This document shows positions 16,664-24,612 of a DNA stretch of 42,688 bases, piece by piece. The notes beneath the pieces are model-generated. The model was not told the DNA's origin. It did not search any database and saw only the letters and a list, made by a program, of their open reading frames with translations. The stretch spans positions 1 through 42,688 of the forward strand of contig NZ_FODD01000054.1 of the NCBI RefSeq assembly GCF_900110255.1. Reading direction: 5' to 3'. Position 1 is the first letter of the stretch, and each line of letters opens with the position of its first letter. This DNA comes from Actinacidiphila rubida (GTDB lineage: Bacteria; Actinomycetota; Actinomycetes; Streptomycetales; Streptomycetaceae). The position numbers and the translations under genes were made by a program.

Positions 16664-17312
16664 CCCAATACCTCGACGCCTGGCTGATCCCGTCGGAGGG
16701 TCGTCCTCCGACAGCGGATGTCGACTGGTTCGGGAGCGGAAAGCCCCGCTCCGAGGAAGAGCATCGTTCAAGATCCGGACCATTCCCGGGCCAGCGACGG
16801 GACTCAAGCGCCCGCCTCACACGTTTGCGCAGGTCAGCGGAGTGCCACCGCTGTACTGCCAGCAGACCAAGAACTTGCTCGTCTCGTACTCCCCGAAGAA
16901 AGCTCGGCTTCTTCTAGAACGCATCGACGCGGTGCCTGACCTGACCGCGAGGCAGGTTGGGCGCCCCCGTGGCTGCGGTCAACGTCGCCGCAGCGTGGCG
17001 CCCGGTATTCTCCCGATATCTGCCACCGCTGTCCCACCTCTGACCGGCTATTCCGGGGCATTTCCGGGCCGGATTCGCCGCGGGACGCCTTCGGTGGGTT
17101 CTGCCGTCCCTGCCCAGCGGCGCATGGAGTCGCCGATGCGGTCGTTGGCGTACTCCTGCGCACCGACGAGGAACCTGGCGTAGTAGCGGAACATCACTTG
17201 GATGCTCTGCCCCGCTCGTCGAGCTCGCCAGCGACCAGTTCCTGTCCGACCTCGGCTCGATCGTCGGCCTGCGGGCCGGCAGCTCGGCTACCCACCTGCC
17301 GCTGCGGCAGGT
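16664..17312. other. Decayed region without an intact gene
   Basis: About 650 bases. Two stretches look like former coding ends. On the minus strand 17070-17210 reads QSIQVMFRYYARFLVGAQEY then ANDRIGDSMRRW, and 16821-16910 reads AFFGEYETSKFLVCWQYS then GGTPLTCANV and a stop. On the plus strand, just before the IS481 scrap, ELASDQFLSDLGSIVGLRAG then SSATHLPLRQV and a stop is seen. None could be assigned to a family, and no complete gene is present. Confidence 0.35.
16821..16836 (+). repeat. 16-base repeat, copy 2
   Basis: ACGTTTGCGCAGGTCA, identical to 5088-5103. On the minus strand it encodes the last residues (LTCANV) of a coding-like fragment. Confidence 0.35.
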
Positions 17313-17428
17313 CTAGGTGTATTGACCCGGGAGGTTGTTGACTCGGGTGATGGGTGGTTGGCCGGCGAGTGCGGTGTGGCTGCGGTGGTGGTTGTAGGTG
17401 TGGAGGAAGTCTGCCAAGGCGGCGGTAC
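17313..17428 (-). mobile_element. IS481-type transposase 3' fragment
   Basis: The minus strand encodes RTAALADFLHTYNHHRSHTA, then LAGQPPITRVNNLPGQYT and a stop, the last 38 or so residues of the transposase seen at 22548-23267. Everything upstream of this is unrelated, so only the 3' end survives. Confidence 0.8.
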
Positions 17429-17966
17429 GACCTGAACGACATGGAGTCGTAGAACGAGCTGCTCAGGGGACCAAACGCCTGCCCCCAGTGGTGGTCACCA
17501 GGCCGCCGAGGCCGATGGACACGTCGGCGCCGGGAACGCTCGTCGTGGCCGACCGTGCACAACTCATTAGACAAAGGTCACGGCCGGCGAGTCGGTCAGG
17601 CCCGGACCGACCCCCGGCTGACAGCCGCCTTCGCTCCTCCACAGGCAGCGTTGGCGGATCCCGTCGCTCGCTCTAGCGCGCAGGCTCCGGTGCCCTGCGG
17701 TCAGCCCCACGACGAAGGCGACGACTGGCGGGAGAAGCTCCCAGCCGTTCAGCGGCTGCGTTCGAGCAGGGTGCGCAGCGCTGGCACGTACATCGCGGCG
17801 ACCCCCAGGGCGGCCGAGACGGCCACAGCCACGGCAGGAACGCGCTCTCCAGGGTCCACCACTGTTCCCGCAGCCCGAGACAGCCCGGGGCGACGACATC
17901 CGAGTCAGGGCGCACCACCGCGACCCGGGACGCGGCCGTCGGCCCAGGCCCGGTACGAGGGTGGAT
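17429..17966. other. Decayed region with coding-like scraps
   Basis: About 540 bases with no intact gene. On the minus strand 17470-17560 reads TSVPGADVSIGLGGLVTTTG then GRRLVP and a stop. Also on the minus strand, 17750-17860 reads RVPAVAVAVSAALGVAAMYV then PALRTLLERSR and a stop, a hydrophobic end like those of cation-transporting P-type ATPases. Both are probably tails of deleted genes. The assignments are weak. Confidence 0.35.
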
Positions 17967-18680
17967 CTACTCGTGGACCGGACCGGCCCCGCCCTGGGTC
18001 AAGACATTGCCGTTGAGAATTCTGGCCATCTGCGCGGGGGTGGGAGGAGCAGGCATCGGTCCTGGCCGGAATGCCCCGCGCGGGGCCACCCGCAGACCGT
18101 CAAGCATGAAAGCCAGCCACCTCCGCCATGCGTGGGGGGCGACGTCACGGGTGGCGCGCACCACGCCGGCGTTGGCCATCAACAAGAGCGCCAGGTCCTC
18201 CAGGACAAGGTCCTCACGCAGCGCCCCGGCTTCCTGCGCACGGCCGATGACCTTCATGGCGGCGCGGCGCCCCCGATCCCGCAGTTCAGCCGAATGCTTC
18301 GCGGGGGGGAGCGACATGGTGATCAGGTCGGTGAATCCGCGGTCGTCGGCCTGCATGGCACAGATTCGTTCGACGAGCTCGACGAACGAATCCCACGGAT
18401 CACGCCGCGTGAGGGCCTCCTCGGCAGCGACGGCGTAGTCCGTGAGCTTGGCCTCGAACGCGGCGGCCACCAGTTCCTCCCGCGTCGGAAACCTGCGGTA
18501 GAGGGTGGCGATGCCCACTCCGGCACGGGTCGCGACCTCATCGAGCGCGACGTTGAGACCGCCTTCGGCGAAGACACTCTGGGCCGCCTTCACCAGGCGT
18601 TCGCGGTTGCGCTCCGCGTCGGCGCGCAGGCCTCGGCCGCGATGCCTCTCTCGCTGCAGTTCCACCACGGGAACCAGCAT
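17967..18680 (-). CDS. TetR-family transcriptional repressor
   Basis: A 237-residue regulator. The DNA-binding domain (about residues 25-75) reads RERLVKAAQSVFAEGGLNVA then LDEVATRAGVGIATLYRRFP and TREELVAAAF, a textbook TetR helix-turn-helix. The C-terminal ligand domain is the SACE_7040-like type (DPWDSFVELVERICAMQA, RDRGRRAAMKVIGRAQEAGA, DLALLLMANAGVV), with a Pro-rich tail. The start at 18680 (MLVPVVELQRERH) has a weak ribosome site; a start a few codons later is possible. Two inverted repeats lie directly upstream (about 18687-18700, and CCTCCAG/CTGGAGG at 18696-18721), so it may repress itself. No target gene is obvious: the divergent gene is an uncharacterised small membrane protein. 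Confidence 0.9.
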   Translation of the reverse strand: MLVPVVELQRERHRGRGLRADAERNRERLVKAAQSVFAEGGLNVALDEVATRAGVGIATLYRRFPTREELVAAAFEAKLTDYAVAAEEALTRRDPWDSFVELVERICAMQADDRGFTDLITMSLPPAKHSAELRDRGRRAAMKVIGRAQEAGALREDLVLEDLALLLMANAGVVRATRDVAPHAWRRWLAFMLDGLRVAPRGAFRPGPMPAPPTPAQMARILNGNVLTQGGAGPVHE

Positions 18681-18860
18681 ACGACCGGAGGAGATCCTCC
18701 AGATAGGCCCGCACCTGGAGGGTCGCCGCTGGGCTCTCGAGGGAATCGGGGCGTGGCGCGATGCACCTCCCTCAGGGGAATACGGAGGCCGTTCTCCACT
18801 TTTACGAACGCAGGAGTGCGAATGTACTGGCGAGGCGATCGCTGGTGCCGGGAGGACAAC

Positions 18861-19289
18861 ATGCGGAGAACACCTGCGACGGGCGGCGGCGACGCTGGAG
18901 AGGCGCGCCGTGGATCTCGCGCCCGCGCCACCATTGCACGGCGGCTCGCTCTGGGCGCCGCACTGTGCCTGGAGGCGTCTGCCACGCTCCTGATGACCAC
19001 CAGGCTCCTGCTCGGCGCCGCCGCAGGCATCGGCCTGGCGGGGATGGGGTGGTATCTCGCCCAGCGCCTGACCCTTCCTGGGCCCCGGACCGCACCCGCG
19101 GGCGCCGGACGCCGCAGGGGCGGCACGCCGTCCCGCGGACTTGCGGGGTTCGACTCCTTCGCCCCGGCCGAAGAAGGTCCCCGCGGCGAACCGGACCACG
19201 TGTCGCACCTCCGGGAAGCCCTCGGCCATGACTCCGATCACATCCGGAATATTCGGAGGACACCCTCCAGTTTCTTCCCGATGAATTGA
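18861..19289 (+). CDS. Hypothetical small membrane protein
   Basis: A possible 142-residue protein starting at an ATG preceded by GGGAGGACAAC, one of the best ribosome sites in this part of the window. It has a basic N-terminus, a hydrophobic stretch LALGAALCLEASATLLMTTR followed by LLLGAAAGIGLAGMGWYLAQ (residues about 31-70, one or two membrane helices), and a polar tail with HLREALGHDSDHIRNIRR. No family is recognised. It is divergent from the TetR gene and may be its target. It is listed because of the ribosome site and the membrane pattern, but could be spurious. Confidence 0.45.
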   Translation: MRRTPATGGGDAGEARRGSRARATIARRLALGAALCLEASATLLMTTRLLLGAAAGIGLAGMGWYLAQRLTLPGPRTAPAGAGRRRGGTPSRGLAGFDSFAPAEEGPRGEPDHVSHLREALGHDSDHIRNIRRTPSSFFPMN

Positions 19290-19353
19290 ACCGGCTCGAG
19301 GGACTCCAGCCAGCCCCATCGTGCCGACGCCACCGGCTGAACAGGAGATCGGC

Positions 19354-21432
19354 ATGCAGTCTCCCGACGCTGCATCGAGGGAAGCATCTTCGGACAAGGG
19401 CTACGCCGTCATACCCTTGCCACGAGTCGCCTCCGCGGACCGTCCGTCGACAGGGACTATGCCGACAGCCGACGGCTCCTTCGGTCCGGCCGCCGCCCCG
19501 CATTCCTTTCCCGCCATCGCCGATTACGCGATTCTGTCGGACTGCGAGAACACCTGCCTCGTGGCACCGGGCGGAGCGGTGGAGTGGCTGTGCCTTCCTC
19601 GCCCGCACGATCCCAGTGTGTTCGGCACGCTACTCGACCGATCCGCTGGATCTTTCCGGCTGGGTCCCGCCGATGCACAGGTCCCCGCCAGTCGCCGCTA
19701 TCTTCCCGGGACCAAAGTCCTGGAGACCACCTGGCAGACGCGCACAGGCTGGCTGGTCGTCACCGATTTCCTCGCTGTCGGCCCCTGGCACCGCAGGCAG
19801 GAACGCTCGATCGTCCATCGCCGCACACCGGGCGACTTCGACGCCGAACACGTCCTGATCAGGATCGCCACCTGCGTGTACGGCAGCGTGGAGACCGCTC
19901 TTGCTTGCGAACCGAGTTTTGACTACGGCCGGACCGGCGCGACCTGGGAGTACACCGCAGCAGGCTACGAGGAGGCCGCGACCACCATCTCGGACCCCGT
20001 TCGGCTGCGGATGAGCGGGGACCTACGGCTCGGGCATGAGGGCCGGGCCGTGCACGCCCGACACCGCCTGCAGGCCGGGGAATCGTGCTTCGCCGCCCTG
20101 GGCTGGGGCACTCGCCCGCTGCCGGCCGACCTCCTTGAAGCGCGCGAGATGCTGGCACACACCGAGCGCTTCTGGCGCGAATGGCTGGATGCGGCCGCCT
20201 TCCCGGACCACACCTGGCGGGAACCACTGCAACGCAGCGCCCTCACACTCAAAGCCCTCACCTACACACCCACGGGTGCTCTCCTGGCCGCCTCGACCAC
20301 TTCTCTGCCCGAGCAGCCGGGCGGCGAGCGCAATTGGGACTACCGCTACACCTGGATCCGCGACGCGTCCTTCACACTCTGGGCCCTGCACAGCCTGGGT
20401 CTGGATTCTGAGGCCGACGACTTCCTCGCTTTCCTCGCCGACACCCTCGAGGCCCCCGGCCACGAGGGCACACCGGGCGAACTTCAGGTGCTCTACGGCG
20501 TCGACGGCGCCCGGGAAGTGACCGAGTCGCTGCTGAGTCATCTTTCCGGCTACGACGGCTCCCGGCCCGTGCGCATAGGCAACGCCGCCCACGACCAGGA
20601 TCAGCACGACATCTATGGCGCGGTGGTTGATTGCGTCTATCAACACACCCGCAACAGGGACGCGCTGTCCGAACGCTCCTGGCGTCTCGTCCTGGTCGCC
20701 GTCGAGGCCGCTCTCGATCGCTGGCGCAAACCCGATCGCGGCATCTGGGAAGTGCGGGGCGAACCGCGTCACTTCACCCACTCGAAGGTCATGTGCTGGG
20801 TTGCCGCCGACCGCGGCTCACGGCTCGCCGCGCTACGCGGGGACACCGACCGCGCCGCGCGCTGGCACGCGGCCGCCGCGGAGATCCACGCCGACGTCCT
20901 CGCCAACGCCGTTGACGAGCGAGGCCGCCTCACCCAGTACTACGGCGCCGACGGGTTGGACGCCTCCCTGCTGCTCCTCCCCCTCTTCCGTTTCCTGCCG
21001 TGCGACGACCCCCGTTTGCGCAGCACGGTCCTGGCCATCGCGGACGAGCTCACCGAGGACGGTCTCGTCCTGCGGTACCGCACCGAGACCACCGACGACG
21101 GTTTGAACGGAGCCGAGGGAAGCTTCCTCGCCTGCTCGTTCTGGCTCGTCTCCGCCCTGGTCGAAATAGGCGAGACCGGGCGCGCCCAAGCACTGTGCGA
21201 ACGCTTGCTCGCAGCATCCAGCCCGCTCGGCCTGTACGCGGAGGAGCTCGACCCCGGGACAGGCCGGCACCTCGGCAACTTCCCCCAGGCACTCACGCAT
21301 CTGGCCCTGATCAACGCCGTGATGCACCTCGTCCGCGCAGAACAAGAGGTGTACGTCGGCGGCTGGCCCCCCGCGAGCGGCGGGGCAGCCGGGCCCGGTC
21401 CGGTCCCTCCGACTGTCCGTGACCCACGATGA
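19354..21432 (+). CDS. GH15 family glycosidase (glucoamylase/trehalase-like)
   Basis: A 692-residue protein without a signal peptide. After a disordered N-terminus of about 45 residues comes the GH15 N-terminal sandwich (IADYAILSDCENTCLVAPGG, AVEWLCLPRPHDPSVFGTLL), then the (alpha/alpha)6 catalytic domain starting near residue 300: GGERNWDYRYTWIRDASFTL (N328), AHDQDQHDIYGAVVDCVY, and RGIWEVRGEPRHFTHSKVMC. Acidic residues in the expected catalytic places are Glu588 (NGAEGSFLACSFW) and Glu630/Glu631 (LYAEELD). Actinobacterial relatives include alpha,alpha-trehalases that split trehalose to glucose; others act on alpha-glucans. The ATG at 19354 has AGGAGA upstream and is preferred to the GTG at 19321. 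It is followed by the DedA gene 118 bases on. Confidence 0.92.
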   Translation: MQSPDAASREASSDKGYAVIPLPRVASADRPSTGTMPTADGSFGPAAAPHSFPAIADYAILSDCENTCLVAPGGAVEWLCLPRPHDPSVFGTLLDRSAGSFRLGPADAQVPASRRYLPGTKVLETTWQTRTGWLVVTDFLAVGPWHRRQERSIVHRRTPGDFDAEHVLIRIATCVYGSVETALACEPSFDYGRTGATWEYTAAGYEEAATTISDPVRLRMSGDLRLGHEGRAVHARHRLQAGESCFAALGWGTRPLPADLLEAREMLAHTERFWREWLDAAAFPDHTWREPLQRSALTLKALTYTPTGALLAASTTSLPEQPGGERNWDYRYTWIRDASFTLWALHSLGLDSEADDFLAFLADTLEAPGHEGTPGELQVLYGVDGAREVTESLLSHLSGYDGSRPVRIGNAAHDQDQHDIYGAVVDCVYQHTRNRDALSERSWRLVLVAVEAALDRWRKPDRGIWEVRGEPRHFTHSKVMCWVAADRGSRLAALRGDTDRAARWHAAAAEIHADVLANAVDERGRLTQYYGADGLDASLLLLPLFRFLPCDDPRLRSTVLAIADELTEDGLVLRYRTETTDDGLNGAEGSFLACSFWLVSALVEIGETGRAQALCERLLAASSPLGLYAEELDPGTGRHLGNFPQALTHLALINAVMHLVRAEQEVYVGGWPPASGGAAGPGPVPPTVRDPR

Positions 21433-21550
21433 ACTCCCCGGCACTCTGTGTCACCCGCGTCCGGCGCCTGCTGTACGACGTCGTCGCCGGAAAAGCCCTT
21501 CACCGGGCGGCTGATCCAGGAACCGAGCGCATGACAGCGAACCACCCCCG

Positions 21551-22375
21551 ATGAACCTCAACGCGTTCGTCGAGACCGCCGGCCCCTGGTCCTACGTCAT
21601 CGTGTTCGCCCTCACCGTCGGGGAGACCAGCGCCTTCACAGGAGTTGTGCTCCCCGGCGAGACCCTCATCTTGCTCGCCGGAGCCTTGGCCGGCCAGGGA
21701 GAACTCGATCCGGTCGCTCTGGCCGCCGCCGTCGTCGGCGGAGGAGTCATAGGCGACAGCGCCGGCTTCGCCCTGGGCCACTGGTACAAACACCGGCGCA
21801 GCGCAGACCGGTTGCGCCGCCGCCTCCGTCCCGTCAGTGGCATCGACCACGCCCGGGACTTCCTGCTGCGCCACGGCGGGGTGGCCGTCTTCACCGGCCG
21901 CTTCGTCGGAGTCGTGCGTTCCTTCCTTCCTTTCGCAGCGGGTGCGGCCGACATGCGCTACCGCCGGTTTCTGGCCTTCAGCGCCGCTGCCTCACTCGTG
22001 TGGGGTGTGGGAAACGTCCTCGCGGGTTACTTCCTCGGCGCTGCGGCGGAAAGGGTGTTGCACACCGCGGGGCTGGTGGGTGCCTTCGGCGCGGGTCTGC
22101 TCGCGGCGGCAACGGTTCTCGTCGTTCGGCTCCGGCATCACCGGGCCACCCCCTCCTCGAAGGCGACAGCGGCAGGCGACCGCGAGAGCGTCGAGGTGTC
22201 GCGCCGGCGCCATCGAGGAAGCAGGGCCGGAGCCCCGCCGTGCGCTGTCGTCTTTGGCGACTGGATGCACCGCAGGCGCCGGCCGACACACGGGGTGAGT
22301 GAGCAGCGTGTTCTCAGCCGCCACCGCCCGGTGCACCCTCGTCGAGGCGGGAAGGCCAAACGCCCTGCGGGCTGA
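21551..22375 (+). CDS. DedA-family membrane protein
   Basis: A 274-residue polytopic protein of the DedA/SNARE-associated group, now linked to lipid-carrier flipping (for example undecaprenyl phosphate). Motifs seen are the re-entrant loop segment ETSAFTGVVLPGETLILLAG (residues 25-44), VVGGGVIGDSAGFALGHWYK (60-79), and the conserved FTGRFVGVVRSFLPFAAGA (about 113-131) with the membrane-embedded Arg, then several helices (FLAFSAAASLVWGVGNVLAG). After about residue 200 the tail is long, basic and unstructured, longer than usual, and ends 1 base from the end of a convergent gene fragment. The original 3' end may have been altered by the rearrangement around the IS481 element. Confidence 0.88.
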   Translation: MNLNAFVETAGPWSYVIVFALTVGETSAFTGVVLPGETLILLAGALAGQGELDPVALAAAVVGGGVIGDSAGFALGHWYKHRRSADRLRRRLRPVSGIDHARDFLLRHGGVAVFTGRFVGVVRSFLPFAAGAADMRYRRFLAFSAAASLVWGVGNVLAGYFLGAAAERVLHTAGLVGAFGAGLLAAATVLVVRLRHHRATPSSKATAAGDRESVEVSRRRHRGSRAGAPPCAVVFGDWMHRRRRPTHGVSEQRVLSRHRPVHPRRGGKAKRPAG

Positions 22376-22376
22376 C

Positions 22377-22545
22377 CTAAAGAGTTCCAGGCTCGCCGTC
22401 GGCAATGAACCGCGTCAGGGATGCCTCCAGCAGTTCCAGGAAATGCCGCAGGTCGTCGGCTACCTTGTCGAGCTCTGGTTCGTCCTGTGATGCCGTCCGC
22501 GTCCGATAAACCGACCCGTCAGGGCCCGCGACGTAGGACAGGCCG
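22377..22545 (-). pseudogene. C-terminal gene fragment cut by IS481
   Basis: About 56 residues on the minus strand look coding: LSYVAGPDGSVYRTRTASQD then EPELDKVADDLRHFLELLEA and SLTRFIADGEPGTL with a TAG stop at 22377. Upstream the frame continues only into the antisense of the IS481 sequence, so the front of the gene is lost. The tail resembles the C-termini of some SUKH-like proteins, but the similarity is weak. Confidence 0.45.
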
Positions 22546-22547
22546 CC

Positions 22548-23267
22548 GCTCGGATCGGCCCGATCCTGGGCCTGCCTGCCTCGACCGTGCACCGGATCCT
22601 GGCCCGTCACGGCCTGAACCGGCTCGCCTGGCTGGACCGGCCCACCGGCGAGCCGATACGGCGCTACGAACGCGAGCGGCCGGGCGAACTGGTCCACGTC
22701 GACATCAAGAAACTCGGCAACATCCCCGACGGCGGCGGCTGGCGCACTGTCGGCAGAAGCGCCGGTGCCCGCAACCGGCAGGCCACCACCAACCTACGCA
22801 AAAGCAGCAAGCCGGTGATCGGCTACAGCTTCGTCCACTCCGCCGTCGACGACCACTCCCGCCTGGCCTACAGCGAGATCCTCCCCGACGAACGCCAGCA
22901 CACCGCGATTGCCTTCTGGACCAGAGCCCACGCCTTCTTCACCGCCCTCGGCATCACCGTCGAACGCGTCCTGACCGACAACGGCTCCTGCTACAAATCC
23001 AAGCTCTTCACCCGCGCCCTGACCGCGGCCGGCATCGCCCACCAGCACATTCGTCCCTACCGGCCACAGACCAACGGCAAGGTCGAACGCTTCAACCGCA
23101 CCCTGCTCGAGGAATGGGCCTACCTACGGCCCTACACCAGCACCACCGAGCGAACCGCCGCCCTGGCAGACTTCCTCCACACCTACAACCACCACCGCGC
23201 CCACACCGCACTCGGCGGCCAACCACCCATCACTCGAGTCAACAACCCTGCGGGTCAATACACCTAG
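22548..23267 (+). pseudogene. IS481-family transposase, 5'-truncated
   Basis: Encodes about 240 residues of a DDE transposase. It starts abruptly at ARIGPILGLPASTVHRILAR, continues with HGLNRLAWLDRPTGEPIRRY, the first catalytic Asp in ELVHVDIKKLG, the second in VERVLTDNGSCYKS, and the Glu in TNGKVERFNRTLLEEWAYL, and ends HTALGGQPPITRVNNPAGQY-T-stop. The N-terminal helix-turn-helix region (about 80-100 residues) is absent, and upstream lies a fragment of another gene. The catalytic triad is intact but without the DNA-binding part the element should not move by itself. The stop is 5 bases from the end of the convergent iron-enzyme gene. Confidence 0.88.
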
Positions 23268-23272
23268 CCCGC

Positions 23273-24307
23273 TCATCCGCGGACCGGACCGGACCGGACC
23301 GACAGACGGCCGGTCGCCAGGGCGGAGCTGCCCTCCCGCCAGGCGGCCAGCAGATGGTCGGCCACCCGGTTGTCGAGGAAGGCGGTGACGTCCGCCCCGA
23401 AGGCCACGTCCGCGTCGAGATCCGGTTCGTCGGCGAGCAGGCCGCCGACCACCTCACGGCGCACGACCTGCTCGTGCACGGCGTCCGCTTCGACGTGTTC
23501 GGCGTAGAAGTGCTCCGCGGCAGGTCCCGCCTGCGTACGCCGCATCGCCGCCGCGAGGCGGCGCGACGCGGGCGACGAGGTGACCTCCACCGACGCGAAA
23601 TGCCCTACCAGCGCCCCTCGCAGCTCCCGACGCAGGCCGAAGAGCGTCATGACGTTGACCGTTGCCAGCACGGCGGCCGGTGCCACCGCGAGGTAGTGGC
23701 CGTAGTCCGTGCGGAGTTCGAGGTCGGCCATGAGGTCGGCGAAGAGCTGGGCGTGGATGTTCTCCGCCCTACCGGCGCCGAACTCGTCGTACTCGACGGC
23801 CACCATCCCGGCCTTCGCCCGGCCCCGCAGCCGGGGTATGACCCACGCGTGCGGGTCGGCCTCCTTGAGGTGGTACAGCGAGCGCAGCACCGCGTACTCG
23901 CGCAACTGCCAGGGCTCACCATGGTGTTCGAGGTGATACGCCACGCTGCGGCTGTGGTCGGTGGACTCCACCAGCAGATCGCCGAACGCCTCGTCGGCGG
24001 TCCGGCGGGGCACGTCGGCACGCAACGCGGACAGGAAACGCTCTTCCAGAGCTTGCCGCAGCGGCATCAACCCGGGGTCCCACTCCCGGTCCTCCGCGAC
24101 GTCGGCGAAACCGCGGTAGTGCAGCTCGTACAGCAGGTAGAGGGCGAGTTGGAGATCTTCCCCGTACGCGTCGGCCTCGGCCGCTGCGGCGGGCTCCGGT
24201 GCGGCGCACCGCGCGTCGGTCAGGGCGTTCGCCAGACCTGCGGACAGCGCACCGCGGGGGGCGGGCAGCTGCGGAGGCCGCACGGGATGGTGAGCGGCGA
24301 CGTTCAT
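23273..24307 (-). CDS. Iron-containing redox enzyme (heme-oxygenase-like fold)
   Basis: A 344-residue protein of the heme-oxygenase-like diiron group (Haem_oxygenas_2 type). Helical segments with regularly spaced acidic and His residues include LYLLYELHYRGFADVAEDRE, PWQLREYAVLRSLYHLKEAD, MVAVEYDEFGAGRAENIHAQ, and AEHFYAEHVEADAVHEQVVR. These carry the Glu/His pattern expected of metal ligands, though exact ligands cannot be fixed by eye. Members known so far include N-oxygenases and chain-cleaving oxidases; the substrate here is unknown. The ATG at 24307 overlaps the stop of the CDGSH gene by 3 bases, and GAGAGG lies upstream. It is the last gene of the three-gene operon, and its 3' end abuts the IS481 fragment. 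Confidence 0.85.
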   Translation of the reverse strand: MNVAAHHPVRPPQLPAPRGALSAGLANALTDARCAAPEPAAAAEADAYGEDLQLALYLLYELHYRGFADVAEDREWDPGLMPLRQALEERFLSALRADVPRRTADEAFGDLLVESTDHSRSVAYHLEHHGEPWQLREYAVLRSLYHLKEADPHAWVIPRLRGRAKAGMVAVEYDEFGAGRAENIHAQLFADLMADLELRTDYGHYLAVAPAAVLATVNVMTLFGLRRELRGALVGHFASVEVTSSPASRRLAAAMRRTQAGPAAEHFYAEHVEADAVHEQVVRREVVGGLLADEPDLDADVAFGADVTAFLDNRVADHLLAAWREGSSALATGRLSVRSGPVRG

Positions 24308-24612
24308 CGGTGGCCTCTCGATCGCGGGCGGCCCTGTTCGCCTTCGCCTTGCCGCTCTCCCGATGCGTCTTGCTGCTTCCCCGGTGCGTGGTGCACGGCG
24401 TCGGGCGCTGCCTTCTGGTGGGCGCGGTGACTGGTGTCGCACCACGGATAGGTCCGGCTGCGGCGGCATGTGCATATCGCGACGACGAACCGGTCGGAGA
24501 CGACCGCGGTGCCGTCCTCGGCGACGACCTCCACGGGCCCCTCGATCAGCACCGGGCCGTCGCGGTCGACGGTCACGCGCCGCGGTATACGCGGGTCAGG
24601 TGCGTTCGGCAC
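24304..24612 (-). CDS. CDGSH-type iron-sulfur protein
   Basis: A 102-residue protein with the CDGSH 2Fe-2S binding site: Cys47, Cys49, Cys58 and His62 in CTCRRSRTYPWCDTSH. The signature Gly is Thr here (CDTSH), but the three Cys and one His ligands are all kept. Before the site is the usual small beta part (GPVLIEGPVEVVAEDGTAVV). Such clusters carry electrons or act as redox sensors and are released on oxidation. The C-terminus after residue 70 is polar and low in complexity. The GTG at 24612 overlaps the methyltransferase end by 17 bases, and the stop overlaps the next gene by 3. This translational coupling suggests it supplies electrons to the iron enzyme. Confidence 0.9.
   Translation of the reverse strand: MPNAPDPRIPRRVTVDRDGPVLIEGPVEVVAEDGTAVVSDRFVVAICTCRRSRTYPWCDTSHRAHQKAAPDAVHHAPGKQQDASGERQGEGEQGRPRSRGHR

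Noticed and set aside
18681..19397. Extension of the TetR protein upstream to 19397
   Set aside because: The added 239 residues are low complexity and antisense to the better supported small membrane protein; TetR proteins are about 200 residues.
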